Assembly: GCA_964482435.1 (NCBI GenBank) | Contig: CAYZXL010000019.1 | Span: forward strand, 1 to 64,000 | DNA: 64,000 nt | Direction of reading: 5' to 3' | Origin: CAYZXL01 sp964482435 | GTDB lineage: Bacteria > Auribacterota > JABMQX01 | In this document: positions 42,270 through 50,924 of the stretch, piece by piece | Numbering within the stretch: position 1 is the stretch's first letter | Layout: each line of letters begins with the position of its first letter | Notes under the pieces: model-generated | What the model was told of the DNA's origin: nothing | Databases searched by the model: none | What the model saw: the letters and a program-made list of their open reading frames with translations, nothing else | Made by a program: the position numbers and the translations under genes

Positions 42270-42869
42270 TCACTGGCCCCCCGACCGCGTTGACTTCAAA
42301 TGCGCCTGGAGCAGACTCATGCTGCTCGCGTCCCGCTTGACGAGTATATCGCCGACGTAGTACTCGATAACGTAACCGCCGAACCTCCTCCCGGTGGTCT
42401 TGGTGTCAGCGAGGAGCTTGGTCATGTCGGTGCTGGAATGAGAGCTCGCCATAATAGGTTCGGTTTCGACGACTTTCTTCTCAAGCGGCTTGAGTTCCTC
42501 GATGCTTAGCTCGCCTTTTCCCGATGCGATGAGCTTCTCGGCGCGCGGACCCATTCCGCGGGTCAAGACCATCCTGTTGCCCGTCGAGCGGTCAATCTGC
42601 AATTCGTAGAACTGGTAAGAAACCTTGATGTCCTTGAGGAGCTTGGGGGACACGTTGCGAACCTCGATTGACAGGAAAGCCTTTTCGGTGATGTCCCTCT
42701 CCACGGAGGTTCGGACGCCGACGTTGGAATATTTGTTTTCCCTTGTTCGGTCTCGTGAGCTCCTGACCTTGACGTCGGTTCTCAGGGCAGGCCTGCTCTG
42801 CGAGACGGGCACTGCCGCCTCAGCATGAAGTCCAACCAGAATCGCCAGCACGAAAATCCAGGTTTTCAT
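42270..42869 (-). CDS. Secreted protein of unknown family
   Basis: 199 aa from ATG 42869, after AGGTGGGAGGG. A signal peptide (KTWIFVLAILVGLHAEA) is followed by a basic beta-rich domain: RTSVERDITEKAFLSIEVRN, LLKDIKVSYQFYELQIDRST, and RRFGGYVIEYYVGDILVKRD near the end. The pattern (conditional RNVSPKLL strand, then EIEPL-like KPLEKKVVETEP) resembles immunoglobulin-like secreted domains in Planctomycetes, but I cannot assign a family. An extended -10 promoter lies about 90 bases upstream. It precedes the two zinc-ribbon genes on the same strand. Confidence 0.6.
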   Translation of the reverse strand: MKTWIFVLAILVGLHAEAAVPVSQSRPALRTDVKVRSSRDRTRENKYSNVGVRTSVERDITEKAFLSIEVRNVSPKLLKDIKVSYQFYELQIDRSTGNRMVLTRGMGPRAEKLIASGKGELSIEELKPLEKKVVETEPIMASSHSSTDMTKLLADTKTTGRRFGGYVIEYYVGDILVKRDASSMSLLQAHLKSTRSGGQ

Positions 42870-42956
42870 CCCTCCCACCTCCCTATTGCTGCGTGTTCGG
42901 AATAAGCCCGGTGGCATCCAGCGCCGGTCAGCACGGTCCCAACCACCTTTGTTTCT

Positions 42957-42965
42957 ATTATATCA
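42957..42965 (-). promoter_or_regulatory. Extended -10 promoter (TGnTATAAT) for the secreted-protein gene
   Basis: On the minus strand the nine bases TGATATAAT are a perfect extended -10 element, about 88 bases before the start codon at 42869. No good -35 box lies at the right distance, as is usual for extended -10 promoters. Overlapping the upstream side is a small dyad (ACACG at about 42965 and CGTGT at about 42980) that could bind a regulator. Confidence 0.65.
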
Positions 42966-43086
42966 CACGTGCGGACCCGCGTGTACGACGACTTTACACA
43001 TGGCGCACTCCGGGCCGATCGTCTGGACCGGTCGACGGGCAGGGGCGGGCTCTTCGGAAGACCCGGCGCGAAAGCCCTTCGGCAAC

Positions 43087-44121
43087 TCAAAACGTCGTGC
43101 CCGACAGAGACGCGTAGCCGAGAAGGCGCATGTACTCCTTCATCATTTCTTTGACTGTGGGGAAGAAGATTTCGTTCCGCCGGTGGACTTCGGTCAAAAA
43201 CTTCAGGCTCGGTTTGGCTGCCGGGCCGCCCTTGAAGAATTCGCCGAGCTTGCGTTCATTAACGAGGCAATCAATATCCTTTTGGGGAAGGATTCCGCGC
43301 AGGTTGTCAATCGTGTCTTTTGCGAGGCGCTGCCCGGCAGCTCTCTCAAACGTCGTCCAGATGTTCAATTTGACTATTCCGTCCTCCCCTACCCGCTTGA
43401 TGTCGTCAGTTCTCAGGCTTGAGCTGCCATGCAAGACCATTTTGTGGCCGATGGCGTCTCGAATCGCCCGGGCGCGCTCCGCGTGATATTTTGCCTGGAT
43501 GTACGTTGACTGGTGCTCCGTTCCGACGTTGGGGACGATGATGTCAACGCGCGTTTCGTCCACGTAGGCTTTTGCTTTTGCGGGGTCGGTCAAGATGAGA
43601 GCCTGCTCGCCGGACATCGCGATTTCGTCAACAATTGCTTCGATGAGATAGTCGTTGCGGTGCTCGCGTTTGAACCGTTTCGTTCGGGCGACATTTTCCT
43701 CGAGCGGCAACGTCGAGCAATCGTACATCACCGAGGAGATGAAGCCTTTTCCCAGCTCGAAGAGGTCTGTGTCGTCGTCGGGCTGCCCGTGGTCGAGGTG
43801 CGCGAAGACCATCACGTTCTCGAATTTGCCCCCTTTTCGGGCGAGCCTGAGCGCATCGTCCCGAAGCGCGAGAAAACCTTCTACAGGGTCGGAAAACGGT
43901 GTGTAGTTGATGAGTTGCTGCCGCTGGGGATACCTCGCCGTGAAAGAAAGAATCACCGGGACGTTTTTGATGTCGCACTCGCGTCCGATCTCGTCGGCGG
44001 CTGCAAAGATGGCGTGAGTGGTGGCGAGGTTCTCCGTGCAGAAACACGGCACCGCCATCTTTTTCTCTGCAAATATTTCGTAAATCTCTAACGATTTCTC
44101 AATGCTTGTTACAATTGGCAT
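43087..44121 (-). CDS. Class II aldolase-like protein (ketose-bisphosphate aldolase family)
   Basis: 344 aa from ATG 44121, preceded by GAGGAG. The sequence follows class II fructose/tagatose-bisphosphate aldolases: AVPCFCTENLATTHAIFAAA near the N-terminus, VMVFAHLDHGQPDDDTD (metal His), VPNVGTEHQSTY (second metal His), KMVLHGSSSL (third metal His) and GIVKLNIWTTFER. The usual acidic EIGxxGGxED segment is altered to DEIAMSGEQA, and the protein is longer than FbaA. It may therefore be a specialised ketose-bisphosphate aldolase rather than the glycolytic enzyme. It lies downstream of the Ppx/GppA-type gene on the same strand. Confidence 0.82.
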   Translation of the reverse strand: MPIVTSIEKSLEIYEIFAEKKMAVPCFCTENLATTHAIFAAADEIGRECDIKNVPVILSFTARYPQRQQLINYTPFSDPVEGFLALRDDALRLARKGGKFENVMVFAHLDHGQPDDDTDLFELGKGFISSVMYDCSTLPLEENVARTKRFKREHRNDYLIEAIVDEIAMSGEQALILTDPAKAKAYVDETRVDIIVPNVGTEHQSTYIQAKYHAERARAIRDAIGHKMVLHGSSSLRTDDIKRVGEDGIVKLNIWTTFERAAGQRLAKDTIDNLRGILPQKDIDCLVNERKLGEFFKGGPAAKPSLKFLTEVHRRNEIFFPTVKEMMKEYMRLLGYASLSGTTF

Positions 44122-44285
44122 AGTCACTCCTCAACGTCGGCGGGGACAGTCTCACGAGAATCAGCGCTGAACGCAGTCCACAAAAGACAAGCCTTTTTCC
44201 ATCTTCGGAGAGAAGCGCCACTTAGCTTCGATTCTACCGCCGTCGCCTTGCCGTCGCAACAAATTGCAGGCTCGTCCGGTTTGTC

Positions 44286-45215
44286 CTACGCCGAATCAGA
44301 CGGCGACATCATTGAAAGGGCGAGGCCCAGGAGGATTCCCTCGTCGCTGACGCGGATGCTCTTGAAGCCCGTGACCTCAAGGAGCGCCAGGACAATGACG
44401 AGCCCGCCGACGATGATGTCCGCCCGTGCTACCTCAAGCCCTTTAACCTCGACCCTGTACCACAGGGACATCGTCATCAGCCGTAGAAGGACCGACTCCA
44501 CCTGGTCTCTTGTGACGACGGTGTTGTGCACGCGGGAAGGATCGTACTTCTCCATCTCCATGAGGATCGGCGGAATCGTCGTGATGGTCCCTCCCAACCC
44601 GACCAATTCCTCCGCCCCCGAAGGGAGACAGCTATATGCCTCACATAAGCGGGACGAAGCATCCTCGAAAGCCGCCGACAATTCCATCGGCAGAGGCGGG
44701 TCGTGATGAATGAACGTTTCCGTGAGATAGACCGCGCCGACCGGAACCGAAGCCAGCACCGGCTCCTCGCCCCGCCGAGCGAAAATCAGCTCAGTGCTTC
44801 CCCCGCCGATGTCTGCCATCAACACCCTGTCGCTGTTGAGTTCCAGGTTGGCCAGCGCCCCTTTGCAGATAAACCTCGCCTCTTCCACTCCCGATATGAT
44901 CCCGGTTTCCAGGGAAGTCAACTGCCGTATTCGTCCTGTCAGGGCATCCGAATTGCTCGCATCCCTGGCGGCACCGGTTGCGACAATCTTGAATTTTTCG
45001 GCGCCGAGATTCCTTGCCCTGACGACAATTTCCCTGACGGCATCTGTGGTTCGCTCAATCGGATGCTCGCCCAAAGCACCCGTCTTTTTCAGCATTTGAC
45101 CGAGGCGGGTGATGCTTCCTTCCCGATGCACAACGTGGACTTGTGGGGATTGGTCCACGTCGGCGACGATGGCGCGGACGGAATTCGTCCCGATATCAAT
45201 GGCGCAAACACGCAT
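44286..45215 (-). CDS. Ppx/GppA-type exopolyphosphatase/pppGpp phosphohydrolase
   Basis: 309 aa from ATG 45215. Shares the ASKHA fold signatures AIDIGTNSVRAIVADVD, ADIGGGSTELIFARRGEEP, and GLGGTITTIPPILME, plus KIVATGAARDASNSD and GLEVARADIIVGGLVIVLAL. The single-domain length matches the short Ppx/GppA proteins without the C-terminal HD domain. It hydrolyses polyphosphate or the gamma phosphate of pppGpp; which one cannot be read from sequence. The ribosome site is weak. It sits 160 bases downstream of the DUF4159 gene on the same strand. Confidence 0.9.
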   Translation of the reverse strand: MRVCAIDIGTNSVRAIVADVDQSPQVHVVHREGSITRLGQMLKKTGALGEHPIERTTDAVREIVVRARNLGAEKFKIVATGAARDASNSDALTGRIRQLTSLETGIISGVEEARFICKGALANLELNSDRVLMADIGGGSTELIFARRGEEPVLASVPVGAVYLTETFIHHDPPLPMELSAAFEDASSRLCEAYSCLPSGAEELVGLGGTITTIPPILMEMEKYDPSRVHNTVVTRDQVESVLLRLMTMSLWYRVEVKGLEVARADIIVGGLVIVLALLEVTGFKSIRVSDEGILLGLALSMMSPSDSA

Positions 45216-45376
45216 TCTTTGGTTTCTCGAACGACTTTCGGGGCAACAAGACTGGGACAGGGAGACTCTCGACGAGGACGAGAACAACTTCTTTACACCG
45301 TCGTTCCGGAAGCGATTTTTCCGGCCCTCAGCCCAACTGCTTCCGAGGAACATGCTCGATTTGCCGCCCCGGCGGG

Positions 45377-46846
45377 TCAATGTGTCATGGCGTAGATGAT
45401 GGAGTTTATGCCGAGCTTGAAAGAATCGTCCATCTCGACGGCGACAGTGTGGGGATGGGGGATTCGCTCCCAGCCGCAGCCGAGGTCGTATTTGCTGTAC
45501 ACGACGACGAGCTTACCGTCGAGCTCGATTCCCTCGAGGCGCGGAGCGGTCAAGCCCGGCTCAATCGCCAAACTCCTCGGCGAGTAGCCAACGGAATCGA
45601 GCTTGTAATGAATTCCGCATATCTCGCTGTCGGGCGGGAGAGCCTCCAGCTTCTTGTCGGGGAATATCTTCGCCATCTCTTTTCGGAAAGATTGGTCGAA
45701 AGCCGCTCTGCCGCAGCAGGAGTCTGCGAGCAAGAACCCGCCTCTCGTCAAATACTCTCTCAAATTCGTCCGCTCGGCGTCCGTAAAGCTGAAGCTGTCG
45801 TGGCCGGACATGTAGAGGAACGGATAGGAAAACAGGTCGGACTTCAGCGGGTCAACGTCTGCGACTTTGAAATTGACTTTGACCTTCGTCTCTCTGTCGG
45901 CTTCGAGCATGAGGTTCTGGAGGCCGTCGAGGTCGGAATTCCAATCGCCTCCATGCTTGAGACGCCCAACAAAGAAATCGCTATCGGCGACGCCCTCCCC
46001 TTTCTCGTACTGGACGCGCTGGCTAAACATCAACCCCGACCTGTAATATGCGAGCGCGTATGCGACCATGTTCGTTCCGATGCACTGGGCATCTTCCACA
46101 TCAACGCGTTCTCCCTCGTCGTGCGTGTGGCCATCCCAGCCGCAGCTCAAATCATAGGGCGTGAAGACAACCGCCGCCCTGCATCCGATATGCACCGCCT
46201 CAAGCCTGGGGACATCGGTGCGATAATCTTTGTCCTTTTTGTATCTGATTTCCGCGATCTGGTGGTAAATGGAGTATAGAGGGTGGTCGAGAGGAAGAAC
46301 CGAAAGAGGATGGTCGGGGAAAATCAGCGACATCTCTCGACGGAAGGAATCCGAAAAAGGTTTTGCCCCGCAGCAGGCGTCCGCCCAGATGGTTCCTCCG
46401 AGGATTGCGTAGTCCCTCAACCTCTTGCGATGGGTGTCCGTAAAATGAACGGCTTCATGGCCCGTGAAGTGAACGATGGGGCTTTCCGTCGGGTCAAAGG
46501 TGAACTCATCGAGCGACATCTCTCTCATCGTATAGGGAAGCTCAAGGCGGCCTGACGTCAAATCGAGCAGGCGTTTCATGTCGCCGGGGTCTGTCGTCCA
46601 GTCTTCCGTCGAGCCGAGTTTGATTTTGATGACGAGCGTCGGCGGGGAGGGAGGACGCTTTTTCTCCGTGCGGCGGAGAGGAGTAACGGGGAGAGGAAGC
46701 GGCGGAAAACCTTCGCCTCCTTTGATTCGCTGGGGTGCAGCCGGGGGCGGTGGGCCGCAGCTTGCCCCGTCCGACGGCCGCGTCCACAGCGACACGGCGG
46801 CGACGACGAGAATTATTGCCCACGATATCGCTTTCCGTGCAATCAT
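45377..46846 (-). CDS. Exported protein with two DUF4159 domains
   Basis: 489 aa from ATG 46846, after GGAGGAAAG. A signal sequence (ISWAIILVVAAVSLWTR) and a Pro-rich linker come first, then two tandem DUF4159 domains. Both contain an RLL/QNL-type beginning, ESPIVHFTGHEAVHFTDTHR and YPFLYMSGHDSFSFTDAERT, the GGTIWADACCGA and GGFLLADSCCGR loops, SFRREM and SFRKEM, and the closing YSKYDLGCGW and FTPYDLSCGW. DUF4159 is a GATase-like fold common in Planctomycetes, usually near MoxR, as here. Its molecular role is unknown. The MoxR gene lies just upstream on the same strand. Confidence 0.88.
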   Translation of the reverse strand: MIARKAISWAIILVVAAVSLWTRPSDGASCGPPPPAAPQRIKGGEGFPPLPLPVTPLRRTEKKRPPSPPTLVIKIKLGSTEDWTTDPGDMKRLLDLTSGRLELPYTMREMSLDEFTFDPTESPIVHFTGHEAVHFTDTHRKRLRDYAILGGTIWADACCGAKPFSDSFRREMSLIFPDHPLSVLPLDHPLYSIYHQIAEIRYKKDKDYRTDVPRLEAVHIGCRAAVVFTPYDLSCGWDGHTHDEGERVDVEDAQCIGTNMVAYALAYYRSGLMFSQRVQYEKGEGVADSDFFVGRLKHGGDWNSDLDGLQNLMLEADRETKVKVNFKVADVDPLKSDLFSYPFLYMSGHDSFSFTDAERTNLREYLTRGGFLLADSCCGRAAFDQSFRKEMAKIFPDKKLEALPPDSEICGIHYKLDSVGYSPRSLAIEPGLTAPRLEGIELDGKLVVVYSKYDLGCGWERIPHPHTVAVEMDDSFKLGINSIIYAMTH

Positions 46847-46957
46847 GGTCTTTCCTCCAAAAACCCCAGTCGGGGGCAGACAGACTCTCTTCGAGAAGCG
46901 CACTCCTATGAGCGTCTTGCTCGAAGCCTCAAACTGGCCCGGGCAAAAGCGCTCCTA

Positions 46958-47968
46958 TCACCCACCCGACGGCTCCTTGACCGACTCCAGCAATTTGTCA
47001 ATCACGTCGTCAACGCTCACGCCATCAGCATCGGCATTGAAGTTCGTGAAAATCCTGTGGCGAAGGACCGGCTTGGCAATCCTGCGGACGTCTTCGCAGG
47101 AGATGTTGACCTTGCCATTGAGGACGGCGTTACCCTTCACGCCGAGGATCAAGTACTGAGCGGCGCGAGGGCCTGCTCCCCATGTCACATAGTCTTTCAC
47201 GAAGGGAAGGGCCGTATCGGAAGTCGGCCTCGACGCTCTCACGAGGTCTGTCGTGTATTCGATGACGTGGCGGGAAACCGGCATGCTCCTGACGACTTCC
47301 TGCACCCGCAAAACACCCGCCGAACCCATGACCCGCTCCATGCGATAATCAAGCCTTCCGGTAGTTGTCTTGACGATATTCATTTCCTCGTCTTTGTGGG
47401 GATAGTCTATGTGCAAGCTGAACATGAAGCGGTCTTGCTGCGCTTCCGGAAGCGGATACGTCCCTTCCTGCTCGATGGGGTTCTGGGTTGCGAGGACGAA
47501 GAAGGGTTTCTCGACGACGTATGTGGTGCCTGCAACTGTAATCTGGGTTTCCTGCATCACCTCAAGGAGGGCCGACTGGGTCTTAGGTGGCGTGCGGTTA
47601 ATCTCGTCGGCCAGCACGATGTTCGCAAAAACGGGCCCCCTGATAAACTTCATCTTCTTGGAAACCGAAAGGTCCTCGATGAATTCGGTTCCGATAATGT
47701 CGGCGGGCATCAGGTCGGGGGTGAACTGAATCCGGCTGAAGGTCAGGTCGAAAACCTGAGCCATTGTTTTGATGATGAGCGTCTTGGCAAGCCCGGGAAC
47801 GCCTATGATGAGGCAGTGGCCTCTGGCGAAAACCGACACCAGAATCTCTTCGATAACCCGGTCCTGGCCGACGATGACCTTGTGGATTTCGCGGAGAATC
47901 TGCTCCTTCTTCTCCCTGAACTGCTCAACGACTTCTATATCCTTCAAGCCTTCAAGCTCGACAACCAT
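46958..47968 (-). CDS. MoxR family AAA+ ATPase
   Basis: 336 aa. Walker A is GVPGLAKT, Walker B is IVLADEINR, and sensor 1 is FVLATQNP; GTEFIEDL and EGTYPLPEAQQDRFMF are typical MoxR segments. MoxR ATPases act as chaperones in the assembly of enzyme or envelope complexes, commonly with DUF58 and VWA (BatA) partners; neither is adjacent here, and the DUF4159 gene follows instead at about 110 bases. It starts 120 bases downstream of pilB (49795 set) and could be in the same transcript. Confidence 0.92.
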   Translation of the reverse strand: MVVELEGLKDIEVVEQFREKKEQILREIHKVIVGQDRVIEEILVSVFARGHCLIIGVPGLAKTLIIKTMAQVFDLTFSRIQFTPDLMPADIIGTEFIEDLSVSKKMKFIRGPVFANIVLADEINRTPPKTQSALLEVMQETQITVAGTTYVVEKPFFVLATQNPIEQEGTYPLPEAQQDRFMFSLHIDYPHKDEEMNIVKTTTGRLDYRMERVMGSAGVLRVQEVVRSMPVSRHVIEYTTDLVRASRPTSDTALPFVKDYVTWGAGPRAAQYLILGVKGNAVLNGKVNISCEDVRRIAKPVLRHRIFTNFNADADGVSVDDVIDKLLESVKEPSGG

Positions 47969-48088
47969 ACGCGATTCTCAGCCTGCTCGGTCGTTCGACC
48001 CGGCCGGTCCTGATTTTGCGCAAAACTAAATCCTGCCCCCTTGACGATGGCGACTTCGGGGTGCAGGTTTTTCAGGGTTTTTGCGGGG

Positions 48089-49795
48089 TTAGGTCTCCCT
48101 GGCGACCTCCTCGACGGAGCTGATCCCGTCGAATATTTTCAGAATCCCCTCTTCTCTGAGGGTTCGCATCCCCTGTTCCCTGGCCTTTTCATGTATGAGA
48201 ACCGTCGGCGATCTTTTCATGATAAGTTCGCGAATCGCGTCAGTGACAAGCAGCAACTCAAAGATTCCCGTCCGGCCGAGGTATCCGGTGTCGTTGCACT
48301 CGTGGCAACCTTTTCCGTAGTAGAGCTCCTTGCCTTCGACATCGTCGAGAGTCAGCCCCAACTCGTTAAGGACGAACTCAGAGGCCTTGTAAGCCGTTTT
48401 GCACCTCGGACAAATCATTCGGATGAGCCTTTGAGCGAGAATCGCCTCGAGAGTGGAAGTGATGAGGAACGGCTCTACCCCCATATCCACCATCCTCGTG
48501 ATGGCGCCGGGGGCGTCGTTGGTGTGCAATGTCGTAAGCACAAGGTGCCCCGTGAGGGAAGCCTGAATGGACATTTCCGCTGTCTCCAGGTCACGAACCT
48601 CCCCGACCATGATTTTGTCCGGGTCCTGCCGCAGGATGTGCCGCAAGCACCTCCCGAAGGTAAGCCCTATCCTCGGATTGATCGCGACCTGCACAACTCC
48701 TTCCAGGTCATACTCCACAGGGTCCTCGGTGGTGATAAGCTTGTCCGTTATCCGGTTAATCTTTTTCAAGAAGGCGTACAGCGAGGTGGTCTTACCGCAG
48801 CCGGTTGGGCCGGTGACGATGATGATGCCGTGCGGCTTCTCAATCAGCTCACTCGCCGTCTTGAGCGTATCCTCTCTCATTCCCAGTTGCTCAATGTTCA
48901 GCCCAACGACCGTTCTATCGAGGACACGCATTACCACGCTCTCACCGAAAGCCGTCGGAAGGCACGAGACTCGAATATCAACATTTCGTCCCAGAACGCT
49001 GATCGCGATTCGACCGTCCTGGGGGAGTCTTCTTTCCGCGATGTTGAGGTTGGAGAGGACTTTGATGCGGCACGTCAGAGCTAAAGCGAGGTGCTTGGGC
49101 GGCGGAATCATTTCGTAAAGAATCCCGTCAACGCGGTAGCGAACCTTGAACTCGGCCTCAAAGGGCTCAAAGTGAATGTCGCTCGCCCTGTCCTTAATCG
49201 CTTGAATGAGAATCAGGTTGAGGAGCTTCACCACCGGCGCTTCGCTCGCCAGCTCCCGGAGAGTCACCACGTCGTCTTCGATTTTCTCCTCGTCGAACTT
49301 CTTCAGAGGAAGGTCGCCTTCAATCTCTTTCAGAAGGTCTTGAATGGATTCCCCCGCGCCGCCGTAGTACCTCTGCAACGCAGCGTCAATTTCCTCCTTG
49401 CTCGCCACCACGCCCCTGACTGGCGTGTCGAGCATGAACCGCAGGTCGTCCAGAATCGAGATGTTCAACGGGTCCGAAAGGGCAACTGTGATGGAGCCGT
49501 CGTCAACCTCGAGAGGGACGACCCCATACGCACGCGCCGTCGTGGGACCGATTTTCTTGATGATCTCGTCGGGAATGTCTTTGTTTTTGAGGCTGACAGT
49601 TCGCATTCCGAGGTGCTCGGCGAGGACGTTGACTATTTCCTCCTCCGAGACAAACCCGAATTCGACGAGGATGTGGCCGAGGACGTTGCCCGTCCGCTGC
49701 CGTTCCTCAATAGCCTCGTCGAGTTGCTCCTGAGTAATCAATCCCTTTTCGACCAACAAAGAGCCAACAAATTCCTGATCGTAAGTGCTAGCCAC
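48089..49795 (-). CDS. pilB: Type IV pilus/type II secretion assembly ATPase (PilB/GspE), copy 1
   Basis: 568 aa. The GTG start at 49795 follows AAGGAGG. The N-terminal MshEN-type domain contains VGSLLVEKGLITQEQLDEAI, LVEFGFVSEEEIVNVLAEHL and VPLEVDDGSITVALSDPLN. The ATPase core contains ASDIHFEPFEAEFKVRYRVD, Walker A GPTGCGKTTS, the Asp box TTEDPVEY, Walker B DPDKIMVGEVRD and the His box TLHTNDAP. Four zinc Cys are in ICPRCKTA and GCHECNDTG. It powers pilus extension or secretion. It lies 13 bases downstream of pilT. Confidence 0.95.
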   Translation of the reverse strand: MASTYDQEFVGSLLVEKGLITQEQLDEAIEERQRTGNVLGHILVEFGFVSEEEIVNVLAEHLGMRTVSLKNKDIPDEIIKKIGPTTARAYGVVPLEVDDGSITVALSDPLNISILDDLRFMLDTPVRGVVASKEEIDAALQRYYGGAGESIQDLLKEIEGDLPLKKFDEEKIEDDVVTLRELASEAPVVKLLNLILIQAIKDRASDIHFEPFEAEFKVRYRVDGILYEMIPPPKHLALALTCRIKVLSNLNIAERRLPQDGRIAISVLGRNVDIRVSCLPTAFGESVVMRVLDRTVVGLNIEQLGMREDTLKTASELIEKPHGIIIVTGPTGCGKTTSLYAFLKKINRITDKLITTEDPVEYDLEGVVQVAINPRIGLTFGRCLRHILRQDPDKIMVGEVRDLETAEMSIQASLTGHLVLTTLHTNDAPGAITRMVDMGVEPFLITSTLEAILAQRLIRMICPRCKTAYKASEFVLNELGLTLDDVEGKELYYGKGCHECNDTGYLGRTGIFELLLVTDAIRELIMKRSPTVLIHEKAREQGMRTLREEGILKIFDGISSVEEVARET

Positions 49796-49808
49796 AACAA
49801 CAGCCTCC

Positions 49809-50882
49809 TTACGCCGATTCCAACTTCAGTTTCGCAATGACGGAGTCCGGGTCCTGGGCCTTGGTTAGCAAGTCGCCGTAGGTTATCAAGCCCTTTCTGT
49901 ACAATTCCAGCAGAGAAGCATCCAGAGTCTTCATCCCGTACTTCGCCCCGGTCTGGATGTCAGAGGTGATTCGGTACGTTTTCGCCTCGCGGATCAGGTT
50001 CTGAATGGAAGGGGTGCAAACCATGATCTCGAAGGCCGCGATGCGCCCCTTTCCCGACGCTCTGACGAGAAGAACCTGGGAGATGACCGCCAGGATGGAT
50101 GATGCAAGCTGCGTACGAATCTGCTCTTGCTGGTTGGTCGGAAAAGCATCAATGATGCGGTCAACCGTCCTTGCAGAACCGGTCGTGTGCAGGGTTGCGA
50201 ACACGATGTGTCCGGTTTCAGCAGCGGTGATGGCGGCTTCCATTGTCTCCAGGTCTCTCATTTCTCCGACAAGCATCACGTCGGGGTCCTGCCGCAAACC
50301 GCGTTTGAGGGCTTCCGCAAAGGACGGGACGTCCACCCCGAGTTCTCTCTGGGTGACGATGCTTTTCTTGTGGTCGTGGTAGTACTCTATGGGGTCTTCG
50401 ATGGTGATGATGTGGCAATCGCGCTCCGTGTTGATGATGTCAATCATGGTTGCGAGAGTAGTGGTTTTTCCGCAGCCCGTCGGGCCCACGACGAGGATCA
50501 ATCCTCGCGGCCGGAAAAGAAGGTCTTTCATACCCGGCGGAAGGCCAATCTCCTCGAAGGACATCAGCTTCGACGGAATAAGTCGCAGGGCAACCCCAAA
50601 TCGTCCCTTTTCCTTGAAAACGCTCACTCGGAACCGACCCATATCTCCGAAGGCGAACCCGAAGTCCGTGCCTCCATGCTCCCTGACTCTCTGGATATGT
50701 TCCTCCGATGTGATACTTCGCATCAGCCGCTCGGTATCCTCGGGGGCGAGGGGGTCCGTCTCCAGGGGGCGAAGCCGCCCGTCTATTCTCAGACACGGAG
50801 GCTTCCCGACGGCGATGTGCAGGTCCGAAGCGTTTTCCTCGACGACCAACGTTAACAATTCGTCCATCTCAACCGTGGACAT
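49809..50882 (-). CDS. pilT: Type IV pilus retraction ATPase PilT
   Basis: 357 aa from ATG 50882, after AAAGGAGACGAA. Walker A is GPTGCGKTTT, the Asp box ITIEDPIEY, Walker B QDPDVMLVGEMRD, and the His box FATLHTTGSA. The PilT-specific motif occurs as SIQNLIREAKTYRI (AIRNLIRE in the reference) and marks a retraction motor, as do ASDLHIAVGKPP at the N-terminus and the absence of the tetracysteine zinc site. It lies between two pilB/gspE paralogues; the downstream one follows after 13 bases. Confidence 0.95.
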   Translation of the reverse strand: MSTVEMDELLTLVVEENASDLHIAVGKPPCLRIDGRLRPLETDPLAPEDTERLMRSITSEEHIQRVREHGGTDFGFAFGDMGRFRVSVFKEKGRFGVALRLIPSKLMSFEEIGLPPGMKDLLFRPRGLILVVGPTGCGKTTTLATMIDIINTERDCHIITIEDPIEYYHDHKKSIVTQRELGVDVPSFAEALKRGLRQDPDVMLVGEMRDLETMEAAITAAETGHIVFATLHTTGSARTVDRIIDAFPTNQQEQIRTQLASSILAVISQVLLVRASGKGRIAAFEIMVCTPSIQNLIREAKTYRITSDIQTGAKYGMKTLDASLLELYRKGLITYGDLLTKAQDPDSVIAKLKLESA

Positions 50883-50924
50883 TTCGTCTCCTTTGTTTCC
50901 TGGGATCCCCCGTTCTCTCCGCTT

